A stretch of DNA of 64,000 nucleotides from Ditylenchus dipsaci. Taxonomy: Eukaryota; Nematoda; Chromadorea; Rhabditida; Anguinidae. This document shows positions 1 through 11,316 of the stretch, one piece after another (positions within the stretch are counted from its first letter, which is position 1; every line of letters begins with the position of its first letter). The notes beneath the pieces are model-generated. The model ran no database searches and was not told the origin of the DNA. It was given only the letters and a program-made list of their open reading frames with translations. The translations under genes and the position numbers were made by a program. The stretch covers positions 186,001 through 250,000 of the forward strand of contig SADC01000845.1 in the NCBI GenBank assembly GCA_004194705.1, written 5' to 3'.

Positions 1-177
1 CCTGAACAGCATCCCTTCACCCGACACACCAGAATTTTCAACAGCATTATAGATTTGTCGGTGAGTTTAGTGTAAAAAAATTAACGGGCATGTATAAAAT
101 TTTTAATTCGGTTTTTAGGTACGAAATGTCGAAAATTTAGAGGTTTGATTTTTTTCGAAACACAAAAAACTTTTAGT
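1..177. other. No recognisable gene
   Basis: AT-rich sequence at the window edge. I see no exon-like reading frame with a recognisable product, and no repeat structure apart from the MITE that follows. Confidence 0.3.
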
Positions 178-425
178 TACCGTAATTCCTCTAATTTTTC
201 CCCGGGGCTTTATTAGAATCATGCAATTTTTTCAAACTTCAAGTGGTTCAAAACTCGTGTTTTCATTTACTGTTTGAGCTGTGTAAAAGGTGCCTGTTAG
301 ATTTTTAAAACCCTCTCATGCACTTTTTTACACAGCTCAAACAGTAAATGAAAACAGAAATTTCAGGCCACTTGAAGTTTGAGGGGCTCTATTAGAGGGG
401 GGGCTCTATTAGAGGAATTACGGTA
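178..425. mobile_element. Palindromic MITE, CCGTAATTCCTCTAA ends, TA target
   Basis: A foldback element whose two ends read TACCGTAATTCCTCTAA and its reverse complement. TA at 178-179 and 424-425 fits a TA target duplication as used by Tc1/mariner/pogo elements. The arms share the words TTCAAACTTCAAGTGG and CACTTTTTACACAGCTC with other copies at 36904-37156, 50087-50334 and 50838-51074. It has no coding capacity, so it is a non-autonomous family member. Confidence 0.75.
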
Positions 426-429
426 AGTG

Positions 430-1440
430 TACAAGTTCAGACAGAAATCGCCCTGCCTTATTTGCTTATGGGAAACGACATTATCAGCCAAAATTGGTAA
501 GTTTAAAACCTTTGTAAAATATCAAAATAGTACTTATAGTTGGATCAATTCAATGAAGAGACCGTACGGATGTTTTGTGGCCAGATAGTGTGCACAATGC
601 TCGATTTATTGGGTGATGAGCTCAACCCTGAAGGACTAGAGTCATGGATTGAGTAAATAACTTTCCGAAAATAAATTGGATTTAAAATCAAATATAAGCT
701 TCTAGAATGACGAGATACTTGGGCACAGCCTTGCTGAGTGGGTTTGAATACGAGCGTCTGGCAAACACGAAGAAGATATCCATAAACACTAAACAACATG
801 CCTACTTTGTTCTATAAAGGACGTCAGTATGTGATGAAAAACACTCCTCTACCTAATACATATCATTTCGGGGTGAATCTGAATACATCAAAACAACTTC
901 TTATAAGCAATAAATATTGTTTGTGAATTACACGGCATTGTTATTTCTTAATCACGGTTAACCACAGCTATTGGGCTGTTACTTGGTAATGTAAAATTAC
1001 TAATGTTAGAAAATATGGCTTTACATAGCTTTAATTCACACAATAATTTCTCGTGATTTGATTTCCCATAATTCAACAAAAAATTTTGATCGTAATATTT
1101 ACGTACGAATTTTCGATTCGGTATCTAACAAAACAAGATCAGAATTTCATTTTAGGTATACCTTTTAGTTGTTTTTTTAGTTCTGAAAAACCAAGTTGAA
1201 AAATCTGTACAGGGTCCTATCCCACTAATTGAAGATTGGAAAATTTTCCATGGAAAATGGAAAGATTGTGTATCACCAATAGGGTTGGCAGAGTGTGCCT
1301 TTTTCGGCCCCGGTGTGGCTTTTTTAAAAAGATGGTTTTCTTTTCATCGCTCGTTTTTTCAAGTATTTTATTAGCGCATCTGATGTTTCTGCATATGAAA
1401 TGAAATACATCTATTTAATTCTCGAAAACGTATATTATAG
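430..1440. other. AT-rich stretch, nothing recognised
   Basis: About 1 kb without a gene I can support. Short open frames exist on both strands but show no recognisable domain and no convincing splice signals around them. Confidence 0.3.
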
Positions 1441-1443
1441 TTG

Positions 1444-1695
1444 GAAAATTCGACGCTAGTAGCGAATACCCCCCCCCCAACGATTTTCACTTTTTTTACT
1501 TTAGTAAAAAGTACCCAAATTTATGTCCCAGACCTCGGAAAATGTGCGCAAACTCTTCATTAGTCACAACTTCCGTACGCTGGCCTACCCCAAGCCTAAG
1601 GGCTAAGCCTAAACTTGTTGTTTGCAAGGGTAGTTACAGCAATTTTTAAAGGTCGGATGCTTGGGGGGGGTATTCGCTACTAGCGCCGAAAATTC
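1444..1695. mobile_element. Small GACGCTAGTAGCG foldback element with 8-bp TSD
   Basis: Element 1452-1687 with terminal inverted repeats GACGCTAGTAGCGAATACC and GGTATTCGCTACTAGCGCC. It is flanked on both sides by GAAAATTC (1444-1451 and 1688-1695), an exact 8-bp target duplication of the kind hAT elements make. The interior is non-coding and contains a C run and a G run facing each other. Relatives lie at 13505-13738, 24298-24536 and, degraded, at about 27865-27940. Confidence 0.8.
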
Positions 1696-3147
1696 AAAGC
1701 AATGTGTTATTTTATGCAAATTCTGCAAAAAGGAGTGTAGCTTTTTTGTGGCCGAAAAAGCCACACCCTGCCAACCCTGATCACCAAACAAAAAATGGTA
1801 ATGGAAAGTGGAAAATTTCCAATTTTCTGTCTCACTTAAATATTTTCCACTTCAAATTTCCCCATTTTCCTTGAAAAATGGAAAATTTTCCATAAAATAA
1901 TTTTTACATGAAAAGTCGAATTGAATCATTTTCTCTGTGCTACGATCCCAGTAATCAGGGTACAAATACATAATTGACCAAAACTAGTATTAATAATAGA
2001 TTGTTGACACGTCTAATAGACACCTGAATTTTTGAGTGGTCCATTTGGATGTCCATGTAAATCGCCACTCCAAATTTTTGAGGGTGCAGGCTCAAATCCT
2101 GGTGGTAACAGACATTATTGTTTCTTGAATAACAATTATAAACTATTTTGTATAGGACCAGTAAGCCTCAGGAGCCCGTACCATAAGATGAGGGTAAGGG
2201 TAGGTTCACCCTCAGCTGAGGGTAAACCTAGCCCTTACCCTCACCATAAGAGTTACCCTCAACTTGAAGGTAGGTTTATCCGGGTAAGTTTACCCTGAGC
2301 TGAGGGTCAAAATTTACCCTTACCATAAGAATCAGGTAAGAGGTAAATTTAGCCTCAGCTGAGGGTAAAATGACGACCCCCAACTGCTGAGGTAGAAATT
2401 TTACCAGATTCTCGTAGACATATTTTTTGACCAACGATCATGTAAACACCGATGTTTCTAAGGGTTTTCAGGGACGCTGATTACGAATTTGACGTTATTT
2501 TTTCCAGTTTTGAGAAAAATTGTGTTAAATTGCTATATTTAAATTATGTTTAAAAATTACTTCAGGAGCTAATATTACTTTAGATTTGACCACGTTTATT
2601 CACACTATTTTACATTAAATTTTTTCATTGCTTGAAAAGTGCTTTAAACATAATTGTTAAATAAAATAATTGAGAATGAGGGATCAGACAGCCAGGGTAT
2701 GGTGAAAATTAACAATGAACCGCGTGGTTATTTTTAACGAAATAATCGTATTCTACAGGGTGTTTCAAGAAATTCTAACACTTTTAAACGGCCATAACTT
2801 TTTGTATTGACACAATTTCAAAATTCTGTAAACGCAGATCGGTTCCGTTTGCTCTAACAATTTTTTTGGTATATAATGTGAAAAACACGATTTTTTCTTG
2901 CCCCCCCCCCCCCTGTGGCTTAGGTCTTACCTATCCAGAGGCCATCTACAGATGAGAGCCCAAACTACAGGGGGGGGACCAAGCAAAAATCGTGTTTTTC
3001 ACATTATATACCAAAAAAATTGTTAGAGCAAACGGAACGATCTGCGTTTACAGAATTTTGAAATTGTGTCAATACAAAAAGTTATGGCCGTTTAAAAGTG
3101 TTAGAATTTCTTTTATGGTTAGCGCTATAATGACTCGGGACTGTATT
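1688..3147. repeat. Arm A of a 1.7-kb repeat also present inverted at 12034-13738
   Basis: From the small element at 1452 onward this sequence matches the reverse complement of 12034-13738 over its full length. It contains an inner palindrome (2755-3120, AGAAATTCTAACACTTTTAAACGGC arms around C and G runs) and repeated TTACCCTCAGCTGAGGGTAA-type words at 2170-2390. Similarity stops near 3147, just before where the 12034 copy has its terminal GCTACTAGCGCC. This copy is therefore truncated at that end. Confidence 0.75.
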
Positions 3148-3204
3148 TTCCTGCTTTTAAACTGGTCGAAGCCGGTAATTTTTCGCCTTTGGCTCAGTTA
3201 TAGA

Positions 3205-3700
3205 TAGTGTTTAATGTTGAAGTTCAGACGAGAATTATAAAATTTACACGCAAAATATTCAGGCGTGAATAGAAGCCATGAGAATTCACGCCTGATTTTA
3301 CTTCTGAACCCAAGTTCGGACGAGGATTGGAAAGTAAATTTAAACGCGGAATATTGGACCGAGAATAGTGCCATGTAAATTCACGCCTGATTTCACACCT
3401 GAACCCAAGTTCAGACGAGAACTGACAAGTAAATTTACACGCAAAATTCAGGCGTGAATAGGGCCGTGTAAATTCACGCCTGAATTTACGTCTGAATATT
3501 TGGCATGTGAATTTACTTGCTAATTCTTCACTTCAATGTTCATTGTATGACACATTCTAAACAAAGCCAATACACAGCTGGTGGTGTTTACCCTCACCAT
3601 AAGAATCGGGTAACGGCTAAGTATATCCCCAGCTGACGGTAAAAGTGAGGGTAATGGGTAAATTTCTTATGGTACGGGTTTACCCTCAGCTGAGGGGTGA
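3205..3700. repeat. Degenerate tandem repeat, then TACCCTCAGCTGAGGG words
   Basis: Roughly three imperfect units of about 110-120 bp, each with TTCAGACGAGAA, AAATTTACACGC and AATTCACGCCTGA, fill 3210-3540. From 3590 the sequence returns to the words TTACCCTCACCATAAGAAT and TACCCTCAGCTGAGGG seen in the 2170-2390 block. No coding potential is visible. Confidence 0.5.
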
Positions 3701-3979
3701 TTTAGCCGCGTAGTGTAGAGTTTAGTTGCGTTCTTTGTGCTCTGCGGAGATCCTATTGGATCGAAGGGCACCAAGCACCACCAATCCACATTCCAGACTC
3801 TCTTCCGCCAGCTAAACATATGTATTGCCCTTGTGTTCAGCTGGATACCCCCTCACCACCTCTCTCAGTAGCTATTGTTGTTGCTGTTTACACAAGTGAG
3901 GATGAATCGTCCCTTTTAGATAGTGAGGATGAATCGTCCGTGTCCGGAGTGGACGACCACTTGGTGGGTCGGGTAAAAT

Positions 3980-4300
3980 TGAGTACGGTTCAGGTGGATT
4001 GGGTACTCTCCAGGTAAATAATTACCCTGCAAGTGGTTAGACTCTAACCGTTAGAGTAAAATCTACATGGATTAATTACGACCTACTGGATTCACAATCA
4101 TCCCCTATAAGTGGGTCGGGTGGTTTAGGCACCCTCCAGAGGGTTAGAGTATTCACCAAGTGGATTGGGTACCTTGAGGATGGTTTAGGTACCCTTCAGT
4201 AACTCTGAATTGGGTGAATTGGTGCAATCCAGGTGGATTAGGTACTCTCCACTGGAGAGTCTCCAGGTGGTTTCAATACCCTCAACGTGGGTCCGCCGCC
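3980..4300. repeat. Imperfect short tandem repeats (GGTACTCTCCAGGTGGATT type)
   Basis: Degenerate units containing CCAGGTGGATT, GGGTAC and ACCCTCCAG recur about every 30-40 bp. The open frame that overlaps the left part (3820-4017) is probably incidental to the repeat composition. Confidence 0.4.
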
Positions 4301-4402
4301 CATTCTGGACCTATTTTGCCGAAATAATCACTTCAAAGGCGGTTCTATGATATTTTCCTGTCAAGACAAATTTGGAGGTTCAATTTACCGCGGGTCAATT
4401 TA

Positions 4403-7400
4403 CCGCGGGTCAGTGTTTTCAAAAATCACAGTCACACCTCACACTCACACCACAAATTCACAGTGAACCTCACAATCACACTAAAATCACACTCACACTT
4501 GATGTGAGTGTGATTTTAGTGTGATTGTGATTTTTAGTGTGAGTGTGATTTCAAGTGTGAGTGTGATTTTAGTGTGAGTGTGACTGTGAGTGTGATTTTA
4601 GTGTGATGTGAGTGTGATTATCACAGTGAGACAATGTGAGTGTGATTTTTGTCTCACAGTGTGATTTTTCATCTCAGTGTTGGATTTTTTCACCCTCAGT
4701 ATGAAGTCTAATATACCGTAACTTCCTGTTTTGTCTTTTTGATCTCCATTTATCTATACATATTGTCAAGTTGTAGATATTTTGTAGCCTTTCAATTGTA
4801 ACCGCAAAGCGAAAAATATAACTACCCATCTTTTATTTTTTTTACTTATTTTTCCTGAATCACATTACATGTTTTCACGTAATCGATTACAATAGACAAC
4901 TAACTGTGCATTCAATAAATCAAAGGATGCTCTGTTTCTGTGAGTTGCTGTAGCCATTCCAGCCTGAGAAAATATTCGCTCGATCGGTACACTTGTAGCC
5001 GGAATAGAGAGAACTTCAAGCGCGAATATCGCAATTGGCTTCGAGTCCTAAACCATAAAACTAAACCAGAATACATTTCTTTAAAAGCTTGTTTACTCAA
5101 TTCAGAAATGAAGTCCAGTATTTTAAAGAATCAATGGAGTCGCCCGTAGAAGAATTTGCACTAAAAACTCTGTTCAGCATCTCCATTAGCACGGAATTTG
5201 GCGAAGTTTCCAATCTAGTTTGTTGAGCAGATTTCTTTTCGGTGATTACCTCTTCCAGCAATTGATCGAGCGTAGAATTCATTTGGCGATGGAAAGAGTT
5301 GTCTAACTGCTGAGGGCTTAAATCAGAGCCTATCTTAACACAGACCAAAATTAAAAAAATTACAAGACCATAGACTTTTGATTCACCAGATTTTGAATTT
5401 CATTTACAGCAACTTTGTAATCACTCGAACTGAGGATGTTTGCTGTGTTTGGATCAAGTGCCGCAGCGACGAAAAAAATGGGATCAAAATTTGTAGACTT
5501 GCTATCCATCATCCAATTAAAGCGGCTGTCTAGCAAATTTTTGAGCTGTAGAGCAATTTCCGGTGATGATCCATTACTCTAAACATATGTAGAATTTGGA
5601 GAACAAACTTTTTTTGCAAAAATATACCTCAAACTTGACCAGAGATCTGTATATGGCCTTGAGATATCCATAACACCGAGAAATCGAAACTTGTTTTTTC
5701 ACACTGAACTCTGCACAGTACATCGATAAATATTTTCATCACCACATAGAGATCTTGAAAGAGCTAGCAAGCAAAATTCATTGCATGTAATTTTCGTGCT
5801 TCAAAAACTTACCTTTATCTCAGATTCAGTAGGGTATTCCCACTTCTTGCGCTGTGCTATTTGCGAGACGAATTGTTCGAGCTCAATAAACCTTTTGAGA
5901 ACTACGATTTGCGAAGCCCAACGTGTTCTCGAAGGAGAAACTAATTTTCCGCCGCAAAGATTTTCCAACTCCTAATTTTTTTTACCAACTGCTCAAAAAA
6001 AAGTTTATAGATACCTCTTTGCACCGGCAGAATGTTGAAACTTCCTATGAGATGGCAGAGCGTAGAGTAGCCGGCATGTGATCCAACACACTCTTTGAAC
6101 ATCTGCATAATGACCAACTGTGAGCCGTGAGCAAAGCATCCTTCTCGTAAAGGAAACGCAGATCTGAAGAGCTATACGGATAATGACATACAACATACTG
6201 GAAAAGAGCTAACTCAATTGAAAGCTCGAGGCAGGGTCAACGTCACCAAGTTGCTCTTCTTCATCAAAACTATCGTTCTCTTCTTGTTTTGACAGCCAAT
6301 GCAAGCAAACATCAACTAAAGTATAAGAAAATTAAGAAAAAAGCAATCGATTATTTTTGCACCTGATTCCACATCTTTAAATGCCTTAATCATATTGCTC
6401 CCACATTTGTGACTATCTTGAAGATTCTGCGGAAGGGAATTCTGTATTTATCTAGAAGCTTTTCGGTCTGCAGACGTACTGAGTCGCCTGTATGTGGGCT
6501 CAACAATTTGCATAACCCCAAAAACACGCTGCAGCGAAGCTTATTCATCACAGTAATGTATTGTCACCCTAATAAAAGAAACACTTCGATACGGTATTTT
6601 GAGCTTGTTATTATACCCAATAGGAGCTGTTCAAACCTCTATCAGACTATATATCACATGTCAAAGAGAACCGATGAATAACATTCTTCATTTGGGCTCT
6701 CAAGGATAATTCTATCCGGTCGTGCTGATTACAGAGCAAGCTTTTGAGTGTATTGTAACTGTTGGGAAACTGAACAGAACCGTACACATTAAATAAGCAA
6801 TTTGAAAGATTTAGATTTAGGGATTTAGTTCATAGAAAAGTCTTCGAACCAAAGGATGAAGCAACAAATTGAGCGACATACACGGAATAGATAGAACATC
6901 AGCAAATGCCCTTCGCACACGTGAGCTTCTAAAAATGAAAAACGAATGATCGGGTTTTCACGATAGCGAAGCACCTTCTGTTTGTGTCAGATGGGTCCTC
7001 GGAAAATGTCGATCCAACCTTTTTTGCTAGCTGCTGCTTACCATTGTGCTTTAATTCCCAATGTCTTGACACAGATGTTTGATGGTTGCTGAGTCGCTGT
7101 AACAAAGTGCGAATCTCAGCGAAATTCGGCAAAAATAGCTCAACTCTTGACACTGATTGCACTTCCACTTGATTTCGCCATAGAGTCTTCTTCTTTATGA
7201 AACTTGTCCCATATTTCATTGCGTCGGCGCTTTTTCGCATTAGAATTTTGAGAGCCTGGTGAATTGAAAGCAGCCATCTGAACGGTTCTACGTTAATGAT
7301 TAAAATATCTCGAAAAATAAAAGACACGGTAAGCGACAGTTCTAAACTTATCGAGAAAAAAGTGTCAGGTTCATACTGAGGGTGAAAAAATCCCACACTG

Positions 7401-7625
7401 TGAGACAAAAATCACACTCACATTCAACTCACATCTCACAGTGATAATCACACTCAGATCACACTTAAAATCACACTCACACTAAAAATCACAATCACAC
7501 TAAAATCACACTCACATCAAGTGTGAGTGTGATTTTAGTGTGACTGTGAGTGTGAAGTGAGGTGTGACCACCACTGTGGGGTGAGTGTGAGTGTGACTGT
7601 GATTTTTGAAAACACTGCCGCGGGT
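4403..7625 (-). mobile_element. hAT transposon with exact 8-bp TSD
   Basis: Element 4411-7617 (3.2 kb). Both ends read CAGTGTTTTCAAAAATCACA going inwards, and both are flanked by CCGCGGGT (4403-4410 and 7618-7625), a perfect 8-bp target duplication. CAGNG ends plus 8-bp duplications define hAT. The subterminal arms (4425-4690 and 7385-7600) are arrays of AATCACACTCACAC-type words. The transposase gene lies between them on the minus strand. The insertion sits in a small GGGTCAATTTACCGC tandem repeat. Confidence 0.93.
4913..7405 (-). pseudogene. hAT transposase with BED-type zinc finger (frame broken)
   Basis: The C-terminal end (5040-4913, minus) reads SIPATSVPIERIFS, the hallmark of the hAT dimerisation domain that sits next to the catalytic core, and continues to RNRASFDLLNA. 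Upstream exons (about 5540-5367) contain FVAAALDPNTANIL, matching the conserved LDPR region, and end in a stop near 5367. At 7230-7030 a KCNQC pair in one frame and an RHWELKH pair in another look like the two halves of a BED finger (Cx2C..Hx4H) separated by a frameshift. I cannot build one uninterrupted frame, so this is probably a recently inactive or mis-sequenced copy. The whole-element structure is well preserved. Confidence 0.75.
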
Positions 7626-7790
7626 CAATTTACGGCGGGTCAATTTACCGCCGGTCAATTTACCGCCGCCCATTAAAACGCGTTGGCGCAACAAAAAAAA
7701 GATTTTTTTCGACCACTCCAAAACCACTTTCGACCACTCCAAAAAAAAATTTTTGGTTGCGCCAACGCGTTTTAATCACTGAAACAATTT
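7626..7790. repeat. Tandem GGGTCAATTTACCGC and an ACGCGTTGGCGCAAC hairpin
   Basis: GGGTCAATTTACCGCCG units continue from the hAT flank to 7675. A palindrome follows: TTAAAACGCGTTGGCGCAAC at 7673 and its reverse complement at about 7757-7777, with CGACCACTCCAAA repeated in the loop. Confidence 0.6.
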
Positions 7791-8324
7791 ATGGAGTGGT
7801 CGTCATTATTCTAAAGACCGCGCCTCTTTTTTCATGCTGAACAGAACGGTAAAAACAGAATCTAAAAACTTATGAAAAAATTGGTTAACACAGCCTTCCA
7901 AAAAAAAGACCGCACGCGACCGCCGTCAACCCTAGACCAAACCTAATTTTGAGGCTTTTTGTCAGTTTCGGGTGGTTTGGGGCGGTTTGGAGTGGTTTGG
8001 GGTGGTTTGGGATGGTTCGGTCGACTTGGTCGAATCCGAATGCTGTATCCAAATACAATCTAAAAAGTTTCGAAAAAAACGTTAAAAACTGTTTTGTACC
8101 CCTCTGTAAAAATAAAATTTTAGAAACGGACCTTGCACCTCGACTTCACCCCTCACACCTCCATTGAAGCGAAGGTTTACCTGGATACCCTGCTAGTGTT
8201 TTCAGGTCTTCAGAAAAACTTTAAAAAATGCTAAAAATGGCTAAATTGATACGTGGGGCTATTTTGGACCTATATTGTCCTATAAATAAAGTTTTCGACA
8301 GAATAAAATGGATCTTGGAAAAAA

Positions 8325-8480
8325 AATTTACCGAGCTGCGAGGTACGAGATACAAGGTGCGAGGTACGAGGTGCGAGGTCATTGTAGCCACCCTGACCTC
8401 ACCACCCACCTCGACCTCGCACCTCACACCTCATTGTAGCCACTATCTCGCACCTCGACCTCGCACCTCCATTGTAGCCA
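8325..8480. repeat. GAGGTGCGAGGTACGAG short tandem repeat, palindromic
   Basis: Repeats of GAGGTACGAG / GAGGTGCGAG on the left half are mirrored by CACCTCGACCTCGC words on the right half, so the block can fold back. No gene is visible from 7800 to 8800 apart from this low-complexity material. Confidence 0.5.
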
Positions 8481-8795
8481 AGGCATTAGAGAGAATACGG
8501 TATGTCATCTAAAAACACTGACGAACCCACTTTTCTTCATCTTTTATCTTGTGCTCAGGCATAGGTAGTGTTGAAGGCCGGATCGGAACCCGTACAGAAC
8601 CCGGTTGCGGATTCCAGTCTGAGAACCAAAAACATCGTCCAATTTCCGTAAGTTCATCAATTGGAATTTGTTAATTCCTGAAAATTTGGTCAGCTTTTCT
8701 TCCGTACCCAAGACTCCAACGCTAAAGGTATAGGCTAGACTTAAACATATTTCCCGAAATAAGTGCAAGTCAAAAACAGTCAGTCGTTGTATTTA

Positions 8796-8982
8796 GTTGC
8801 AAGCAGTGTTTTCAAAAGTCATAGGCATAGTTTCAAAGTCATAGTCATAGGCATAATTTCAAAGTCATAGGCATAGTTTGACTAGAATTTTGACTGTAAC
8901 TATGCCTATGACTTTCAAATTATGCCTATGACTATGACTTTGAAACTATTATGCCTATGACTTTTGAAACCCTGGTTGCAAG
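8796..8982. mobile_element. 171-bp hAT MITE with 8-bp TSD
   Basis: Element 8804-8974. The left end is CAGTGTTTTCAAAAGTCATA and the right end is the inverse of CAGGGTTTCAAAAGTCATA. Flanks are GTTGCAAG at 8796-8803 and 8975-8982, an exact 8-bp duplication. The interior is two arms built from the word TCATAGGCATAGTTT. The ends are close to those of the 4411-7617 element (CAGTGTTTTCAAAA), so that transposase could be the mobiliser; this is inference. Confidence 0.88.
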
Positions 8983-9199
8983 GCAGCACCCTCCTTGCCG
9001 GAGTTTTTTCATTCTCAAACGCGATGAAAATCTGCGCAGTAAAAACATTCTAAATTTCGTAGTTTTTAGAGCATCCTAGATATGGAAAATTTCGATGATG
9101 AAGTGTAGAGTTGAAGAAAATGTGAATGACGGGTCAGGGACGATTGCGAGGTTCATTTCATTACAAATATTAATATCAGTTCTGTTTTCTGTAACTTAG

Positions 9200-11316
9200 A
9201 TCTTTGCTCCTACTATGGATACAATGAGTTTTAATGGAAAAATTCATGAAGCTGTTTCCAATTGGATCTGAAGTAACATTGAAATCTTTATTGTCCACTT
9301 AAAAGCGTTTACATTTTAAAATTTAAGCTGCTGGAGTTCTTGGACGCAAATCAGTCGCATCGGCCGGTGACAATAAGAGCAAATCCATTGAAGGTTCGTC
9401 GAGGGGAGCTGGCTAAATCGCTGATCAGTCGAGGGATGAACGTCGATCCAGCTGCAGATTGACAAAAGTGGGGCTTATCGTGTACGACTCTCAGGTTCCA
9501 GTTGGTGAGTCTTGTTTGCCATTAATTAGCGCTTTGCTACCAGCTTAACAACTTTTTTGTTGTGTTATCTCCAGTGCTGTAAATCTCGGCACCGGCTAAA
9601 CTTCAGAAACCTGTTTCTACAGTTATGAATATCACCCAGCCCGGTGCCGTGGATTATCAGGTAGCTCAGACATCGGCACCGGGCTAGGAATAAAAAAATT
9701 AATCATTTGAATCTTTCTACATAGCGGCACCGGGTGCGCACCGAAACAATTTACACGAGAATTTCACGTTAAAATTGTTTCGGTGCCAAGCCGGTGCCGC
9801 TATGTGAAAAGGTTTAAATGATTAATTTCTCTATTCCTAGCCAGGTGCCGATGTCTGAGCTACCTGATAATCCCCGGCACCGAGCTGTTCATATAAAATA
9901 ACTGCTAGAAACAGGTGCCTGAAGTTTAACCGGTGCCGAGATTTACAGCACTGGTTATCTCATGTAAAATTGCCGATCTAGAGCTTATGCTCAGCTAGAG
10001 ATGGCAGATGCCTATTCGGGGCGGGACTGGACGAGACAAAAATTTGAAAAAAAAAATTCGGGTCGGGAAGCCGGGATTGTACAGGGTCAAAAAGTTATCC
10101 GGGACGGGGTCGAAATGGCCAAATTTGCGTCGGGCGGGACGTCCCGCCCCGTCCCAGCTTTTTAGCTTAAATTTTCTAGCGGGACAGGACTAAAAATAAA
10201 TAGTTGTTTGGGACGGGACACCGGGATGGGACAGACTTGGAATTTTTCCGGGACGGGACATATACTATGAAGCCTTCGGGACGGGACGGGATTCCGTCCC
10301 AAGGCCATCTCTATTCAGCACCATACATTATTTAATCCCTGTTTTCTAGGTGCTACGCCCGAATACTTGGCTGGTCACTACATCATTCAAGGAATGTGCT
10401 CGTTTCTGCCCGTGATGGCTCTGCAACCTAAGCCCGTGAGAAGGTGTTGGACATGTAAGTCAGCTTTATTGTATTTCATTTTCGAAGGCGTTTGAAATTC
10501 TAGGTGCGCCGCCCTGGAGGAAAGACTTCGCATATCGCTGCCCTCATGAAGAACACTGGATCGCTGTTTTGCGAACGACTCTAATGCAACTTTTTGTACG
10601 TTCTGCCCAAGCTAGGCTATATTATTATTTTTCGCAGGAGATGCGTTGCAGAGCAGTAATAGGCAACTTGCACAGAATGGGGGTCAACAACGCCACTGTT
10701 TCTAGCGTGGATGGAGTGCTGTACGCCAAGATGCAGCCTCAGTCCTTCGATAGGGTTCTTCTTGATGCTCCTTGCTCTGGTACTGGTGTGATTTGGAAGG
10801 ACGAATCGGTGAAAACTTCCAAGGACCATGTGGATATCAAGCGTCGGTTCACAATGCAGCGTCGTCTTTTACTCTCGGCCATTGATGCGGTGGATGCCAA
10901 GTCTAAGTCTGGAGGCGTCGTTGTCTATTCTACTTGTTCTGTTTTGGTCAGCTCTACATTTTATCTAGGTTATCAGACTTGTTGTCCATGTCAATTATAT
11001 AGGTAGAGGAAATGAGGCTGTCGTTCAGTATGCGTTGCAAAAGCGGAATGTCAAGATTGTGCCTTTAGACTTGCAAATAGGTTTGGAAGGCTTTGTCAAG
11101 TTGGTATTTTCTTGTTTTCTATTTTATAGATATATTGGATTGTTCAGATTCCGCGAGTATCGCTTTCATCCTTCGATGGTCAACACCCGACGTTACTATC
11201 CGCATGTGCACAATATTGACGGCTTCTTTGTGGCAAAACTTCAGAAAATGTCAATGACGGTGTTGGCAAAAAGAATTCCAGAAAGAGAAAGAAGAGTCTC
11301 TCATCATCATCTGTAG
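9200..11316 (+). CDS. NOP2: NOP2/NSUN1-type rRNA m5C methyltransferase, catalytic part, frame-broken
   Basis: Nucleolar large-subunit rRNA cytosine-C5 methyltransferase. Visible exons: 9200-9272, 9328-9504, 10350-10454, 10504-10595, 10638-10946, 11003-about 11100, 11148-11316. In order they give [48 protein letters not shown], the SAM loop [18 protein letters not shown], motif [11 protein letters not shown] and motif VI YSTCSV (the two catalytic cysteines), then FREYRFHPS and [14 protein letters not shown]. The stop is TAG at 11314. Frame is kept only if single bases are restored at runs near 9221 (T), 9459 (G), 10431 (C), 10513 (C) and 11012 (A), and one T is removed near 10570. The N-terminal half, before the [11 protein letters not shown] exon, was not found. 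It is either a mis-sequenced gene or a young pseudogene. Confidence 0.88.
9564..9961. mobile_element. 382-bp hAT MITE inside a NOP2 intron
   Basis: Element 9572-9953 with ends CAGTGCTGTAAATCTCGGCA and the exact inverse, flanked by GTTATCTC at 9564-9571 and 9954-9961 (8-bp TSD). The arms are made of CGGCACCGGGCT-type words and fold onto each other around about 9755. It lies in the 845-bp intron between the exons ending 9504 and starting 10350. Confidence 0.9.
9996..10316. mobile_element. GC-rich foldback with AGAGATGGC ends, same NOP2 intron
   Basis: The ends read TAGAGATGGC and GCCATCTCTA. The inside is dense in CGGGACGGGAC and CCCGTCCC words, unlike the AT-rich surroundings. The 8 bp outside the two ends match only partly (both contain TCAGC), so the target duplication is uncertain. 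Confidence 0.6.

Noticed and set aside
2032..3207. Plus-strand open frames in arm A
   Set aside because: They coincide with inverted repeat arms that recur at 12034-13738 and have no recognisable product.
7385..7742. Possible CRISPR-like regular array of TGTGAGTGTGATTTT
   Set aside because: No spacers of constant length, eukaryotic context, and the array is a subterminal arm of a hAT element.
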